The notes under the pieces: model-generated | Told to the model about the DNA's origin: nothing | The model's input: only the letters and a program-made list of their open reading frames with translations | Database searches by the model: none | Program-made: the position numbers and the translations under genes | In this document: piece after piece, positions 1 through 8,666 of the stretch | How positions within the stretch are numbered: the first letter of the stretch is position 1 | How the letters are laid out: each line of letters opens with the position of its first letter | Source of the DNA: a virus | Length of the DNA stretch: 40,531 nucleotides | Strand: one strand, 5' to 3' | IMG/VR virus record: IMGVR_UViG_3300043446_000780 | Coordinates: 1-40,531 of that record

Positions 1-153
1 GACCACGAAAAGGCAACTGGGCGTAAGCTTCCTAAAAACGTTGATGTTGACCACAAGGACAACAACAAAAAGAACGACTCTAAGAGTAACCTTAGAGCAA
101 TGTCCCACGGTAAGAATGTGGCAAAAGAAAACAAGAGGAGAGCAGGTAAGTAA
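1..153 (+). CDS. C-terminal fragment of an HNH-type nuclease-like protein
   Basis: The reading frame is open from the first base and ends in TAA, so only the last 50 residues are present. They contain VDHKDNNKKND followed by SNLRAMSHGKNVAKENK, which resembles the second half of the HNH endonuclease fold (His-Asn pair, then an NLR motif and a basic tail). HNH proteins in phages are homing endonucleases, packaging cofactors, or domains attached to structural proteins. The fragment lies directly before head-tail genes, so a domain fused to a structural or maturation protein is possible. The catalytic ββα start lies outside the window, so activity cannot be judged. Confidence 0.55.
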   Translation, partial: DHEKATGRKLPKNVDVDHKDNNKKNDSKSNLRAMSHGKNVAKENKRRAGK

Positions 154-209
154 TGGGTTGTTCATGCGACGAATGCTGCTGCGGCACTACTAAGAAAGAA
201 GGCAACTAA
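153..209 (+). CDS. 18-residue cysteine-rich microprotein
   Basis: The ATG overlaps the previous stop (TAATG) and the gene's own stop overlaps the next ATG in the same way, so it is coupled on both sides. An AGGAG-like ribosome site sits upstream. The peptide begins MGCSCDECCCG: five cysteines in the first ten residues, followed by a charged tail. That density suggests metal binding or a redox role, but no family is recognisable. The tight coupling favours real translation, although such a short frame could also simply couple its two neighbours. Confidence 0.5.
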   Translation: MGCSCDECCCGTTKKEGN

Positions 210-418
210 TGGCTGAAAAGAAGAAGCAAATGCCCCCTTGGATTGGTTCCAAGAAGGACGAGAAGCAGGACAAGAAGCTCGAAAAGGGCATGACTCCTGC
301 GCAGAAGAAGAAGTTCGAGGCTGCGGACAAAAAGCACGACAAGAACAAGTCGATGACTAAGGCTCAGGACGTCAAGGGCGACAAGAAGATTGCCGCCAAG
401 ATTAAGGGCAAGAAGTAG
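209..418 (+). CDS. Lysine-rich small basic protein
   Basis: This 69-residue protein is about one third lysine and also contains many Asp and Glu, so it is highly charged and probably unfolded alone. It starts at an ATG overlapping the microprotein stop, with an AAGAAGG-like ribosome site. It is the last gene before a strong terminator, so it closes the upstream transcript. Charged small proteins near head genes in phages can be scaffold-like, decoration or DNA-binding proteins. No domain is recognisable and function is unknown. Confidence 0.7.
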   Translation: MAEKKKQMPPWIGSKKDEKQDKKLEKGMTPAQKKKFEAADKKHDKNKSMTKAQDVKGDKKIAAKIKGKK

Positions 419-443
419 TCTGTCAACACAAACAAACAAGATT

Positions 444-471
444 AACCCAGACAATGTCTGGGTTTTTCTTT
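444..471 (+). terminator. Rho-independent terminator
   Basis: AACCCAGACA and TGTCTGGGTT form a near-perfect inverted repeat around a single A; in RNA the inner pairs would open to make a loop. The right arm runs into TTTTTCTTT. It lies 25 bases after the lysine-rich gene stop and ends that transcript. Confidence 0.85.
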
Positions 472-480
472 ATCCTTAGA

Positions 481-520
481 GGGTAGATATCCGTGCGGAG
501 TCTACCTAGCCTTAAGCTAG
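481..520 (+). promoter_or_regulatory. Two short hairpins between terminator and next gene
   Basis: GGTAGA (482-487) pairs with TCTACC (501-506), and CTAGC (506-510) pairs with GCTAG (516-520). They lie in the longest non-coding stretch of the window (419-546), between a terminator and the ATG at 547. I see no convincing -35/-10 pair, so this may be a leader structure, a processing site or a weakly conserved promoter region. Function unknown. Confidence 0.3.
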
Positions 521-546
521 CCCTGCGCCTGTAATAAGGATTTGCG

Positions 547-747
547 ATGCGTCCGATGGATTCAAAACCATGGTGGGAAAAGGTAAACGACTACCTTTCC
601 TTCGAGGAACGAGATGAGTTCCTACGTGGTGCTTCGGCATACCGTCCCAGCCAAGAGATGGACATTATCTTTGGCATGCTAAAAGCAGGGTATGTGAAGA
701 AGGCTCCTGAGACTCCGCAACCTTACACAGGCAAGAAGCAGAAGTGA
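547..747 (+). CDS. Small hypothetical protein before the tail genes
   Basis: This 66-residue protein begins with an ATG preceded by AAGGA. It has an acidic, aromatic N-terminal half (WWEKVNDYLSFEERDEFL) and a basic Pro/Lys-rich end. Its stop overlaps the GTG start of the next gene by four bases, so the two are probably translationally coupled. Position between a head-side terminator and tail-completion genes suggests a neck or joining role, but no family is recognised. Confidence 0.65.
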   Translation: MRPMDSKPWWEKVNDYLSFEERDEFLRGASAYRPSQEMDIIFGMLKAGYVKKAPETPQPYTGKKQK

Positions 748-1052
748 AGCGCTATCTAGACGCCCTAAGCAAAGCAGTTGCAGACACCGCAGCGTACATG
801 ACTTACGATGTGCGCCATTCTGCACGCTCGGCGGGTTGGTCAGACGACGAGGCCCGCGCACTTCGCGTTCGCCACACTGACGGTACGTTCGGCGTTCACT
901 TTGAGGGCCCACACGCAGAGGCAGCTCGCACTAGAGAGTATGGGACTGAAACCACCCCACCGAGCGCAGTGGCTAGAAAGTACGGCCATAGCCACGCCCG
1001 TGCAGCAACCATTTTGACTAAAAGATTAAACAAGCACCTGGAGGGTAAGTAA
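744..1052 (+). CDS. Putative head-tail joining / tail completion protein
   Basis: The start is a GTG in the overlap GTGA with the preceding stop. The 102-residue product has a basic N-terminal helix, then the segment REYGTETTPPSAVARKY. An Arg/Glu-[YF]-GT signature followed by Pro-rich residues is typical of HK97 gp10-like proteins at the head-tail interface. The next gene overlaps by one base (TAATG) and precedes the sheath, the usual place for neck and tail-completion proteins. The assignment rests on motif and position, and HK97 gp10-like membership is tentative. Confidence 0.45.
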   Translation: MKRYLDALSKAVADTAAYMTYDVRHSARSAGWSDDEARALRVRHTDGTFGVHFEGPHAEAARTREYGTETTPPSAVARKYGHSHARAATILTKRLNKHLEGK

Positions 1053-1735
1053 TGGCAGATACTAACTTCCTTTTAGCTGAAGATAAAGCACTCCGACAGC
1101 TCCTTCAAGGCATGACAGTTACCGACCAAAAAGCCGACGGAACTGACACTCCTCGACAGGTAGGCGTATGGTTTGGTCAGCCTGACCAAGAACTACGTCA
1201 GCAGGCCTACCCATACGTCACTATCGACATGATTGACGTAATTAAGGACTCTGAGAGAGAAACTCGTGGACTGGTGGCTCCAGACTATTTGACTCCAGAA
1301 GGCCTGGTGGAGGGTAAGGGCTGGGAAATCCACACCCCTATTCCAGTGATTATTTCATACCAAATCACTACCTACGCCCGACACCCGCGCCATGACCGCG
1401 AACTGATTAACCAGGTAGTGTACTCGCGTTTACCTTTTAGATTTGGCACCCTGACTGTGGAGACTGGCCGCGTTGATGAAGACAACGTTCCTGTCAAGAC
1501 CTACAGAAGACTGGATGTCGTAAACGTCTCAAAAAGAGATGTAACTGAATCGGCAAAGCGCCTATTCGTAAACGCAATTACCGTAAATGTGTCTAGTGAA
1601 ATTGTTCAGGACACTATTGCGGAGCTATACAAAGTCACTCAAATTAACATGGACACTTTGGACGTAACCCTGCAGGGTGGTCTTGGCCGCAACGCACAGT
1701 TTACTTCTGTAGACCCGTTTACTATCACGGAATAA
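1052..1735 (+). CDS. Putative tail terminator (completion) protein
   Basis: This 227-residue protein starts at a TAATG overlap. It contains YPYVTIDMIDV near residue 50 and a central IPVIISYQITTYARHPRHD segment, like phage proteins in which a β-sheet core forms a ring closing the tail tube. It lies directly upstream of the sheath gene, the usual place for a terminator in contractile-tail phages. A gap with a fresh strong ribosome site separates it from the sheath. A neck protein is the main alternative. Confidence 0.5.
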   Translation: MADTNFLLAEDKALRQLLQGMTVTDQKADGTDTPRQVGVWFGQPDQELRQQAYPYVTIDMIDVIKDSERETRGLVAPDYLTPEGLVEGKGWEIHTPIPVIISYQITTYARHPRHDRELINQVVYSRLPFRFGTLTVETGRVDEDNVPVKTYRRLDVVNVSKRDVTESAKRLFVNAITVNVSSEIVQDTIAELYKVTQINMDTLDVTLQGGLGRNAQFTSVDPFTITE

Positions 1736-1778
1736 TTTGGTTCCCCTAAGAATATTAATCTAACAAAGGAGATGCAAG

Positions 1779-3314
1779 ATGGCTACTTATAGTCGTCCTG
1801 GAGTCTACATTAGTGAGGCTCTACTTCCAGCCCCAATCAGCACTGCAAGCACTGCAGAAGCTGCTGGTGCAGCCATTGGTGAATTTGCCAAGGGCCCAAC
1901 CTCGGTAACTCGCGTTACTTCGTGGTACGAGTTCGTTAAGCGCTTTGGCGGTTACGATGCCTCGTACCCTGCTACCTTCGGTATTGGTCAGTACTTCCTA
2001 AACGGCGGCGCTGAGCTATACGTTCGTCGCGTTATCAACACCACAAACGCTGCTAAGGCAGATGTCGATGTGCCTCACACCGCTAACGGTAGTGACACTA
2101 CCGTAACAATCGCGGCTAAGGACTATGGTACTGACGGTAACAACCTGCGTGTTCAGTTCACTCAGTCGACTAAGGGCGCAGCCTACTTCAACCTGACCGT
2201 GTTTTTGGAGTCGGGTGGCGATACTGGTACTACCGCAGACGACATTGTGGTTGAGCGTTACAACGACATCACTATTTCGGACAAGACCTCGACCGACTTT
2301 ATTGAGACTGTGGTTAACCTACGTTCAACCTACATCACAGCTACTCGTGTAGACGGAAGTGGTGGCGCGTACATTGGTCACCCTGTCCTGACTGTTCTGC
2401 CTCTGACTGGCGGTGCTAATGGCGACGCTGCAACCAAGACCCACTACAGCGGTGTTATTAACGACTTCGGAACTATTGACCGTCCACTGGTCTTGTTTGC
2501 TCCTGGAGTACACGGAAAGCTAGGCGCATCTGACTCAGTAGATGTTCAGAACAACCTCGTTGCCTGGGCAGAGGCAAACAACGGTTTTGTGGTCATTGAC
2601 ACCCCTTCGGGCCTAACTGCAACAGGTAGCTCGTCGAGTGCCCTTGACTATGCAGCTGACGTGACCGTATCAAGCAGCGCAGCTGTTTACTTCCCGAACT
2701 ACTACATCACCGACCCAGTTGGCCGTAGCAACCAGTCGCTAAGACTGATTGGTCCTGCAGGTGCGGTTGCGGGCCTGTACATTCAGACCGACAAGGCTCA
2801 GGGCCCATTCAAGGCCCCTGCTGGTGTAGGAGCAAACATCCGTGGCGCACTTGCTCTTGAGCAGGCGTTCACTTCGGCAGAGCTGGACAGCCTAAACGCT
2901 TCGGCAACCCCAGTAAACCCGCTACGCAACTTGCCAGGTGCTGGCATTGTGGCTATGGGTGCTCGCACCATGCTGCAAGACGGTACTGCAAACAAGTACG
3001 TCAACATGCGTCGTTCACTCATCTACATTAAGAAGAACCTTAACGACATCACTCAGTTCGCACTGTTTGAAAACAACAACGAGGTTCTGTGGGGTCGCTT
3101 GCGCACTACCATTTCCGCATTCTTGAACGCCTACTTTAACCAGGGAGGTCTGCGTGGAACTACTCCATCTCAGGCTTACTTCATCAAGGTAGACGCTGAG
3201 AACAACACTGCAGACACTATTGCTAATGGAGAGGTCCACATCGAGGTTGGCGTGGCTCTCCAGTACCCAGCAGAGTTTGTGGTTATTAACCTTAGCCAAA
3301 AGACTGCTAACTAG
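1779..3314 (+). CDS. Contractile tail sheath protein
   Basis: The 511-residue product opens with the sheath signature RPGVYISE and an early FGGY/FFLNGG-like region (GIGQYFLNGGAELYVRRV). Its C-terminal domain contains YVNMRRSLIYIKKNL, GLRGTTPSQAYFIKVD and a closing VALQYPAEFVVI strand, all typical of myovirus sheath subunits. The sheath polymerises around the tube and contracts to drive it through the cell envelope. The ATG has a strong AAAGGAG site, fitting a high-copy structural protein. The middle of the protein (about residues 100-270) is the variable surface domain. Confidence 0.96.
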   Translation: MATYSRPGVYISEALLPAPISTASTAEAAGAAIGEFAKGPTSVTRVTSWYEFVKRFGGYDASYPATFGIGQYFLNGGAELYVRRVINTTNAAKADVDVPHTANGSDTTVTIAAKDYGTDGNNLRVQFTQSTKGAAYFNLTVFLESGGDTGTTADDIVVERYNDITISDKTSTDFIETVVNLRSTYITATRVDGSGGAYIGHPVLTVLPLTGGANGDAATKTHYSGVINDFGTIDRPLVLFAPGVHGKLGASDSVDVQNNLVAWAEANNGFVVIDTPSGLTATGSSSSALDYAADVTVSSSAAVYFPNYYITDPVGRSNQSLRLIGPAGAVAGLYIQTDKAQGPFKAPAGVGANIRGALALEQAFTSAELDSLNASATPVNPLRNLPGAGIVAMGARTMLQDGTANKYVNMRRSLIYIKKNLNDITQFALFENNNEVLWGRLRTTISAFLNAYFNQGGLRGTTPSQAYFIKVDAENNTADTIANGEVHIEVGVALQYPAEFVVINLSQKTAN

Positions 3315-3332
3315 CTGAAGGAGTAATAGCAA

Positions 3333-3971
3333 ATGGCCACTATTAAGAACAACCGCTCGACTCTTGAGACTGACCCAATCAGAAATTTCCGATTCCTGGT
3401 CACATTCAAGCCTCTTGACGGTAACATCACTGGCATTCCTGGTGGAAAGGGTGTAGCTCAGCTGGGCTTCACCTCGGTATCAGGCCTGTCAGTTCAAACA
3501 GACAGTATCCCTTATCGTGAGGGTGGCTACAACACTACCTTCCACCAGATTCCTGGTCAGACCACGTTTGCTCCTGTGAGCTTCCAGCGCGGTCTGGTTC
3601 TTGGAACCAAGCAGAACTGGGAGTGGATGCGCAAGCTATTCGCTACCGTTCAGGGTGGTACATCAAACGCTTCGGTAGGTGCAAACAACTTCCGTTGCGA
3701 CATTGAGATTCAGGTACTCTCACACCCAATCGCAGGTACTGGCTCGGAAGACGGTTCAACTGCAGGCGACCACGTCGCTCAGCGATTCATGATTTACAAC
3801 GCATGGATTACTTCGCTGGCTTACTCGGACCTAAACGCTGGTGACAACGCCATCTTCGTAGAGCAGATGACCGTTGTGCACGAAGGTTTCGATGCTAGCT
3901 TCGGTACTCGTCTGCCAAAGGCTGGCGAGGCTAACGAAACTGGCTCGGCACCTGCTTTCGAATTCATCTAA
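3333..3971 (+). CDS. Tail tube protein
   Basis: The 212-residue protein follows the sheath by 18 bases. It has the phage T4 gp19-like signature: DPIRNFRFLVTF near the N-terminus, then GFTSVSGLSVQTDSIPYREG, and a late WITSLAYSDLNAGDNA β-hairpin segment. These subunits stack as hexamers to form the inner tube through which DNA passes. Size and order directly after the sheath are as expected. The ATG follows an AAGGAG site. Confidence 0.95.
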   Translation: MATIKNNRSTLETDPIRNFRFLVTFKPLDGNITGIPGGKGVAQLGFTSVSGLSVQTDSIPYREGGYNTTFHQIPGQTTFAPVSFQRGLVLGTKQNWEWMRKLFATVQGGTSNASVGANNFRCDIEIQVLSHPIAGTGSEDGSTAGDHVAQRFMIYNAWITSLAYSDLNAGDNAIFVEQMTVVHEGFDASFGTRLPKAGEANETGSAPAFEFI

Positions 3972-3991
3972 AAACTAACTAAGGAAACAAT

Positions 3992-4807
3992 ATGGCAAAC
4001 AATACGGTAAATGCAGCGGCTAATCCAAATCTGGTAAACCAACTGGTAGACCAGGCGATGGCCACTCCAGAAGAGACTATCAAACCAGCAGAACTAACCC
4101 CTCCTTCAGACACCTCGGTGCGCCTCCCCAGTGGGTACGTAACTCCTACTGGGGAGGTCATCAAGGCGGCAGAAGTTAGAGAACTAACTGGCCGAGACGA
4201 AGAGGCCCTGGCCCGAGTTTCTGGCTACGCAAGAGTCTTCAACACTATTCTTAGCCGAGCAGTGGTCTCGGTAGGAAACTTTAAGGCAGATGACTCTATC
4301 CTTGACGGACTACTAATCGGTGACCGAGACGCTTTGCTTCTCGGTATTTACAAAGCTACATTCGGTGCAGAAGTAGACATGGCAGCAGCTTGCCAAGCTT
4401 GCTCGGATATTAAAACAGTCACCGTAAACGTTGACGAAGATATTCGCGTAAAGGAGCTTGCAGACCCTATCGCAGACTCGACCTTTACGATAGAAGGCAA
4501 GAGCCACACCTACTTAGTCACGCTCCCAACAGGCGTAACTCAAAAAGAACTTATCAATGCCGAGGATAAAAACTCAGCAGAGGTCACATCAGTTCTACTG
4601 GAGAATACTGTTCTAGAGATTGACGGACGACCAGTCGTTAGCCCGCTACAAATTAAAAACATTGGACTACTAGACCGACGCAAGATTGTGCAGGAGATTG
4701 CTGACCGAGCTCCTGGGCCTAAATTTGAGGCCGTAAAAGTCACTTGCCCAGATTGTGGTGGAGAGGTAGTGGTTCCGATTTCATTTGGAGCTTTGTTTCG
4801 TTTCTAA
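3992..4807 (+). CDS. Tail assembly chaperone, T4 gp26-like
   Basis: The 271-residue protein has a low-complexity N-terminus, then VRELTGRDEEALAR, a signature of the T4 gp26-type baseplate/tail chaperone family. Two cysteine pairs, CQAC near residue 133 and CPDC near residue 252, could bind zinc. It sits between tube and tape measure, where the chaperone that coats the tape measure is normally encoded. The frame ends in FRF-stop, but an overlapping +1 frame continues in the style of the longer GT-type chaperone (see 4770-4964). Family assignment is moderately sure and the chaperone role rests on position. Confidence 0.75.
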   Translation: MANNTVNAAANPNLVNQLVDQAMATPEETIKPAELTPPSDTSVRLPSGYVTPTGEVIKAAEVRELTGRDEEALARVSGYARVFNTILSRAVVSVGNFKADDSILDGLLIGDRDALLLGIYKATFGAEVDMAAACQACSDIKTVTVNVDEDIRVKELADPIADSTFTIEGKSHTYLVTLPTGVTQKELINAEDKNSAEVTSVLLENTVLEIDGRPVVSPLQIKNIGLLDRRKIVQEIADRAPGPKFEAVKVTCPDCGGEVVVPISFGALFRF

Positions 4808-4964
4808 AACGACAAAGTACCAAAGTCTTTTGAATCAAATTGCCGTCCTATCAACGGTCTACGCAGGCTGGACATTGGATGAACTTATGTCTCTCTCTCC
4901 TAGAGAGCGAGGCAACTGGCTTGAAATTGCCAGGGAACAAGGCAAGGTAAAGAAGAATGGCTAA
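4770..4964 (+). CDS. Frameshifted C-terminal extension of the tail chaperone
   Basis: In the +1 frame relative to the chaperone, the sequence is open from just after TAG (4767-4769) to TAA (4962-4964). It has no good start codon with a ribosome site. It reads YAGWTLDELMSLSPRERGNW near its middle, a pattern typical of the second (T) product of tail chaperone pairs. The region shared by both frames is 4770-4804. TTT followed by C (4796-4799) would let the Phe tRNA slip from TTT to TTC, a plausible +1 site shortly before the TAA. The end overlaps the tape-measure start by eight bases. Confidence 0.6.
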   Translation, partial: WFRFHLELCFVSKTTKYQSLLNQIAVLSTVYAGWTLDELMSLSPRERGNWLEIAREQGKVKKNG

Positions 4965-7104
4965 CGCTGAAGCAGAAATTGGCTCGTTAACTCGTGCTGT
5001 CGCTGGCTTAGAGTCGCGCCTTGAGAACGCTAAGGGCCTTCTCAACGACGTAATTAACCCTGCTACTTCCGCCAATAGCGGGTCACGCAACATGCTCAGT
5101 AACGCTCTGGGCTCGTTTAGCTCCCAGGTGGGTAGTGGGCTATCCTCGGGTGGAAGCCTAGTTGGCGGCATAATTGGCACCGCTGTTGGAGGACCAATTG
5201 GTGGCGTAATTGGCGGCGTAGTTGGCGGTGCTGCGGGGCAGGCTGCTGGAGCTATGGTTCAAGCTGGGGCATCTATGCTGCAGTTTGGCATGGCGGTAAT
5301 GCCTGACGTCTCATCGGTAATTCAGCGTGACCAACAGCTTTACCGCTCGTCAATCTTTTCCCCTGGTAGTGGAGCTAACTACAGACAAATAGGTGCGTCA
5401 ATTTCCCGCACTATGGCTGGCGGCATTAGCGCACCTGGCGCAGATGCCATGGGTGCCCAGTACATGGCTGCTAGAGGCATCATGTTCAGCAACGACCCGA
5501 ACAGCATGTTCCAGTCAATGGCTAGAAATGCCTCTAACTCCGCAAAGCTTCTCGGCATGGACAACATGACGTCCTTCCAGTCTCTCGCTAATCTAACCTC
5601 GGGTGCGGGTTCTTCAAACCTATCCAGCACATTCGGCATTTACACCTCAGATGCCATGACAGGAAAGAGCAAGTCAGAAGACCAAATCTTTAACGAGATG
5701 TGGGGCATTCTAACGGGCGGTAGAACAGACATCTCCGCTGAAGATATCGCCAACAGCTTTTATAAGGGTAACCTAGGTGTCTCGCTCGCAAACGCTGGTC
5801 TAGACAGCGCACAACAGCAGCGCTTCTTGGCGTGGGCTTACGCCAAGGCTGGCGGCAAGAGACTTGACCTGTCAAATAACAAGACTACTCAAGGCATGAT
5901 TGACGCCAATAAGGCTATGGGTAATGGCAACCCTATTCAATCAACGTTGAACATTAACACTACGATGACTTCGTCGATGCAGGCTGCCTCAGGTATTTAT
6001 GAGGGCGGTATGGACAAGGCCGCTCAGCTGTATAAAGACTTGAACCCACAGGTTGAAAAGCTTATCCAAAACTTTGGTGAGTTGAATGCCAGGTTCCAGG
6101 GGTTTGCTGCCACGCCAACAGGTGCGGCCATGCTAGAAAACCCTACAGGTGCTGCCCTTACTTCTGTTGTAACTGGCGGAGGGTTTGACAGTATTGGTGC
6201 CATCTGGAAGTTCTTGTTTGGTGGCGGTGGCGAAAGTAACTCCAACGGTCTAGGAGCAAGCTCTACTCCGTCAGGTGGAATGACCATGGTCGCTCCCGCT
6301 TCGGGCCCGATTGGAGCAACCTTTGGCCAGTCGGGAAGTATCTGGAGGTCGGGTAAGCACCGCGGTATGGACTATCAAGTTCCAGAAGGCTCGCCTGTTC
6401 ACGCGGCAGCTCCTGGAACTGTACTTAAGGACGCCAACAGTGCCGACCTGGGCCACTACCTGCAAGTTGACCATGGCAACGGAATTGTCACTACTTACGC
6501 TCACCTGCAGTCATCGAGTGCAGACGCCCACATCGGAGATACGGTATCTGCGGGACAGCTTATTGGTCGCTCAGGCAAAACAGGTAACGTTACTGGCCCT
6601 CACCTTCACTTTGCGGTAGAACAAAACGGTAACGCAATTGACCCACGACTATTCCTGGCTGGTGGCGTACCTATTAACCCATCTACTGCGGGCAATGGAA
6701 AGGGTAACTCCCCTGTCACAGGAGCAGAAGTCAGTAACTTCGTCGGAACTACTCTAGACAACGCCTTTTCCACGTCTGCTGTGGGTGTGTCTGGTAGCCT
6801 GTACTCTGCCTCAGAAGCCCTGGGCGTTTCTGGCGCAAATAATGTGAGTGGATGGTCAGGCAACGCTTCTGCGTCTAAAGTCGGCGTGTCTTCTTCTGGT
6901 CAGCAAACGGGTGTTGGCGGAAGTTCCAGCGGAATTGGACTAGCATCTACTTCTGGAATGCTACTGGGAGCTTCTGGCGGAACCAAGATTGAGATTAACT
7001 TAAAAATTGACCAGGCTAGTGAGGCGGAAGCAAAGCGCTTTGCGCAGTACGTAAAAACACTTCTAGAACAAGAAAACCTTGTTAGCAGTATGGGAAGAAG
7101 ATAA
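4957..7104 (+). CDS. Tape measure protein with embedded M23 metallopeptidase
   Basis: The 715-residue protein has an N-terminal coiled coil, a glycine-zipper hydrophobic stretch near residues 65-95, a long Ser/Gly/Asn-rich body, and an M23 (LytM-like) peptidase domain at about residues 450-570. Metal and catalytic residues are visible: H468xxxD472, H516 and H549-L-H551 in GPHLHF. M23 enzymes cut peptidoglycan cross-bridges. Tape measures set tail length and enter the host envelope first, so this domain would open the wall during injection. At 715 residues it is short and predicts a short tail. The ATG has an AAGAAG site. Confidence 0.88.
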   Translation: MANAEAEIGSLTRAVAGLESRLENAKGLLNDVINPATSANSGSRNMLSNALGSFSSQVGSGLSSGGSLVGGIIGTAVGGPIGGVIGGVVGGAAGQAAGAMVQAGASMLQFGMAVMPDVSSVIQRDQQLYRSSIFSPGSGANYRQIGASISRTMAGGISAPGADAMGAQYMAARGIMFSNDPNSMFQSMARNASNSAKLLGMDNMTSFQSLANLTSGAGSSNLSSTFGIYTSDAMTGKSKSEDQIFNEMWGILTGGRTDISAEDIANSFYKGNLGVSLANAGLDSAQQQRFLAWAYAKAGGKRLDLSNNKTTQGMIDANKAMGNGNPIQSTLNINTTMTSSMQAASGIYEGGMDKAAQLYKDLNPQVEKLIQNFGELNARFQGFAATPTGAAMLENPTGAALTSVVTGGGFDSIGAIWKFLFGGGGESNSNGLGASSTPSGGMTMVAPASGPIGATFGQSGSIWRSGKHRGMDYQVPEGSPVHAAAPGTVLKDANSADLGHYLQVDHGNGIVTTYAHLQSSSADAHIGDTVSAGQLIGRSGKTGNVTGPHLHFAVEQNGNAIDPRLFLAGGVPINPSTAGNGKGNSPVTGAEVSNFVGTTLDNAFSTSAVGVSGSLYSASEALGVSGANNVSGWSGNASASKVGVSSSGQQTGVGGSSSGIGLASTSGMLLGASGGTKIEINLKIDQASEAEAKRFAQYVKTLLEQENLVSSMGRR

Positions 7105-8666
7105 TGGCTGCACCAAGAACCACCAATCAAAGAACGGCCGCAACGGCCCCTAATACCGCCACGGCTGCAAAAATTGCCGAGCTTCAAATTAAGGTAGATA
7201 ACCTTGTCGCGCAACAAAAAGTGCTGCGTCGCTGGTTGGCAAATGCAAAGGGAGAGTACAAGCCAGGTGGCGTCGTGCTCGACTACTACGTAAGTATGGA
7301 AGAGCGATGGTTTCGAAAGCCAGAGGCACGATTCCCGCAGTTTCTTCCCAACTCCTCTTTGCCTTGGCCAGGAGCCCTAAAGAATGCTACATACGGTGTC
7401 GTTGAGGACGGCGTCTATTACGTGTTTGATGGAATACCTCACGTCAACGAGGGATGGTTCAACAATACCCGCGTAATCTACAAGTCAGTCATTGTGCAAG
7501 CCATTGCTGACTGGACGACTAAGATTACTAACGCCAAAAAAGCCGTAGAGGTTGCCAAGACGCCTAGCGGCGCACAAAACTCAAACAGCACTGGTAGTAC
7601 CACCGATGTTAAGGGGGCCACTCCACCTAACGACGGTGCGTTTGTCGTTAAGGCTGACCTTGATGCGCAGCCAGTAATAACCAACGTCGGCAGTGTACGC
7701 GAAGCGTACTTCAGTGCTAGAAGCAGTGCTGAGGACGTAGTAAACGCAATCAAAAAGGTTACGACTGCAGATGGAAAGGCCGTAACTGTGTACGGCAAAG
7801 GCGCGAACGACCGCGTGGGAACAAACGCGCCGTCGGCTATCAGAGACGCCGCAGAGCTATGGCTCAGTGCAGCTGGTAGCAAAGGAATGCTGCAGACTTA
7901 CTTCCCACCTAATGGCTACGACGACACTAACACGGACTCGTCGCAGGCATTCGATAAGTCATACGACTTAAGCAAGTACGGCTTCCAGTTTATGTATAAC
8001 CCAACAACTGTGTCCATGGATTACTTCAGTACACAAAATGTTGACGTTGCTTTTCAGATGTCGGGAAAAGATAAGTTCAACTACGTTCCTCAGTCAGGCA
8101 ACAGCGGTGCAATTACGTTCCAGATTCTAATTAACCGAATCTTTGACATGCAGTACTACGTCGGTGGAAGCAACGGCCGCGGTTCGCTAATTTCGGGTGC
8201 CGAGAAGCTTTACTTCCCTCGAGCTCCTTACGGAGAAAACTACAAATCAGCCAATAAAAACCTGTTTAATGAACAGGACGCAATTTACAACAAGGGAACG
8301 ATGTACGACATCGAGTTTCTACTGAGGACCATTCTGGGCTTTAAGATGAAGTCTGCCCTACGCCGCGAGTACACAGCCGACATGGGTTTCTTCTCGCGCA
8401 AGATGGTTGACCTCCACCTTGGCCCAAGAATGCGCTACCGTGGATACGTGAACTCGTTGCACATTGACCATGCCATGTTTAATGAGCGTATGGTCCCTAC
8501 TCTAAGCCGAGTCAGTATTACGTTCAACCGATTCCCAGACTACCCTAACACTGGGGCTGGTTTAACGTCTGCACAGAAGGCTGCTGTGGCTGCTCAAAAG
8601 GCCGCTGAAGACACTGCCATTAACCAGAAGGCTCTGGCTGCTGGTGCTCAAGGAAGAGTTAGATAA
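7104..8666 (+). CDS. Baseplate hub / tail adaptor protein
   Basis: The 520-residue product starts at a TAATG overlap with the tape measure. It has an Ala/Thr-rich head, a helical segment (IAELQIKVDNLVAQQKVL), and a C-terminal β-rich domain with GFQFMYNPTTVSMDYFSTQN and ILINRIFDMQYYVGG. That domain resembles proteins placed between tape measure and gpD-like hub in contractile tails, such as the XkdP position in PBSX-type tails. Unlike XkdP it lacks an obvious LysM; a LysM-like protein is encoded separately next door. A role joining tube to hub is inferred from order and fold-like motifs. Confidence 0.6.
   Translation: MAAPRTTNQRTAATAPNTATAAKIAELQIKVDNLVAQQKVLRRWLANAKGEYKPGGVVLDYYVSMEERWFRKPEARFPQFLPNSSLPWPGALKNATYGVVEDGVYYVFDGIPHVNEGWFNNTRVIYKSVIVQAIADWTTKITNAKKAVEVAKTPSGAQNSNSTGSTTDVKGATPPNDGAFVVKADLDAQPVITNVGSVREAYFSARSSAEDVVNAIKKVTTADGKAVTVYGKGANDRVGTNAPSAIRDAAELWLSAAGSKGMLQTYFPPNGYDDTNTDSSQAFDKSYDLSKYGFQFMYNPTTVSMDYFSTQNVDVAFQMSGKDKFNYVPQSGNSGAITFQILINRIFDMQYYVGGSNGRGSLISGAEKLYFPRAPYGENYKSANKNLFNEQDAIYNKGTMYDIEFLLRTILGFKMKSALRREYTADMGFFSRKMVDLHLGPRMRYRGYVNSLHIDHAMFNERMVPTLSRVSITFNRFPDYPNTGAGLTSAQKAAVAAQKAAEDTAINQKALAAGAQGRVR

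Noticed and set aside
7478-7882. A 134-codon open frame on the minus strand.
   Set aside because: It lies wholly opposite the hub/adaptor gene, has no ribosome site or sensible protein composition, and matches a shadow of Ala/Thr-rich coding.
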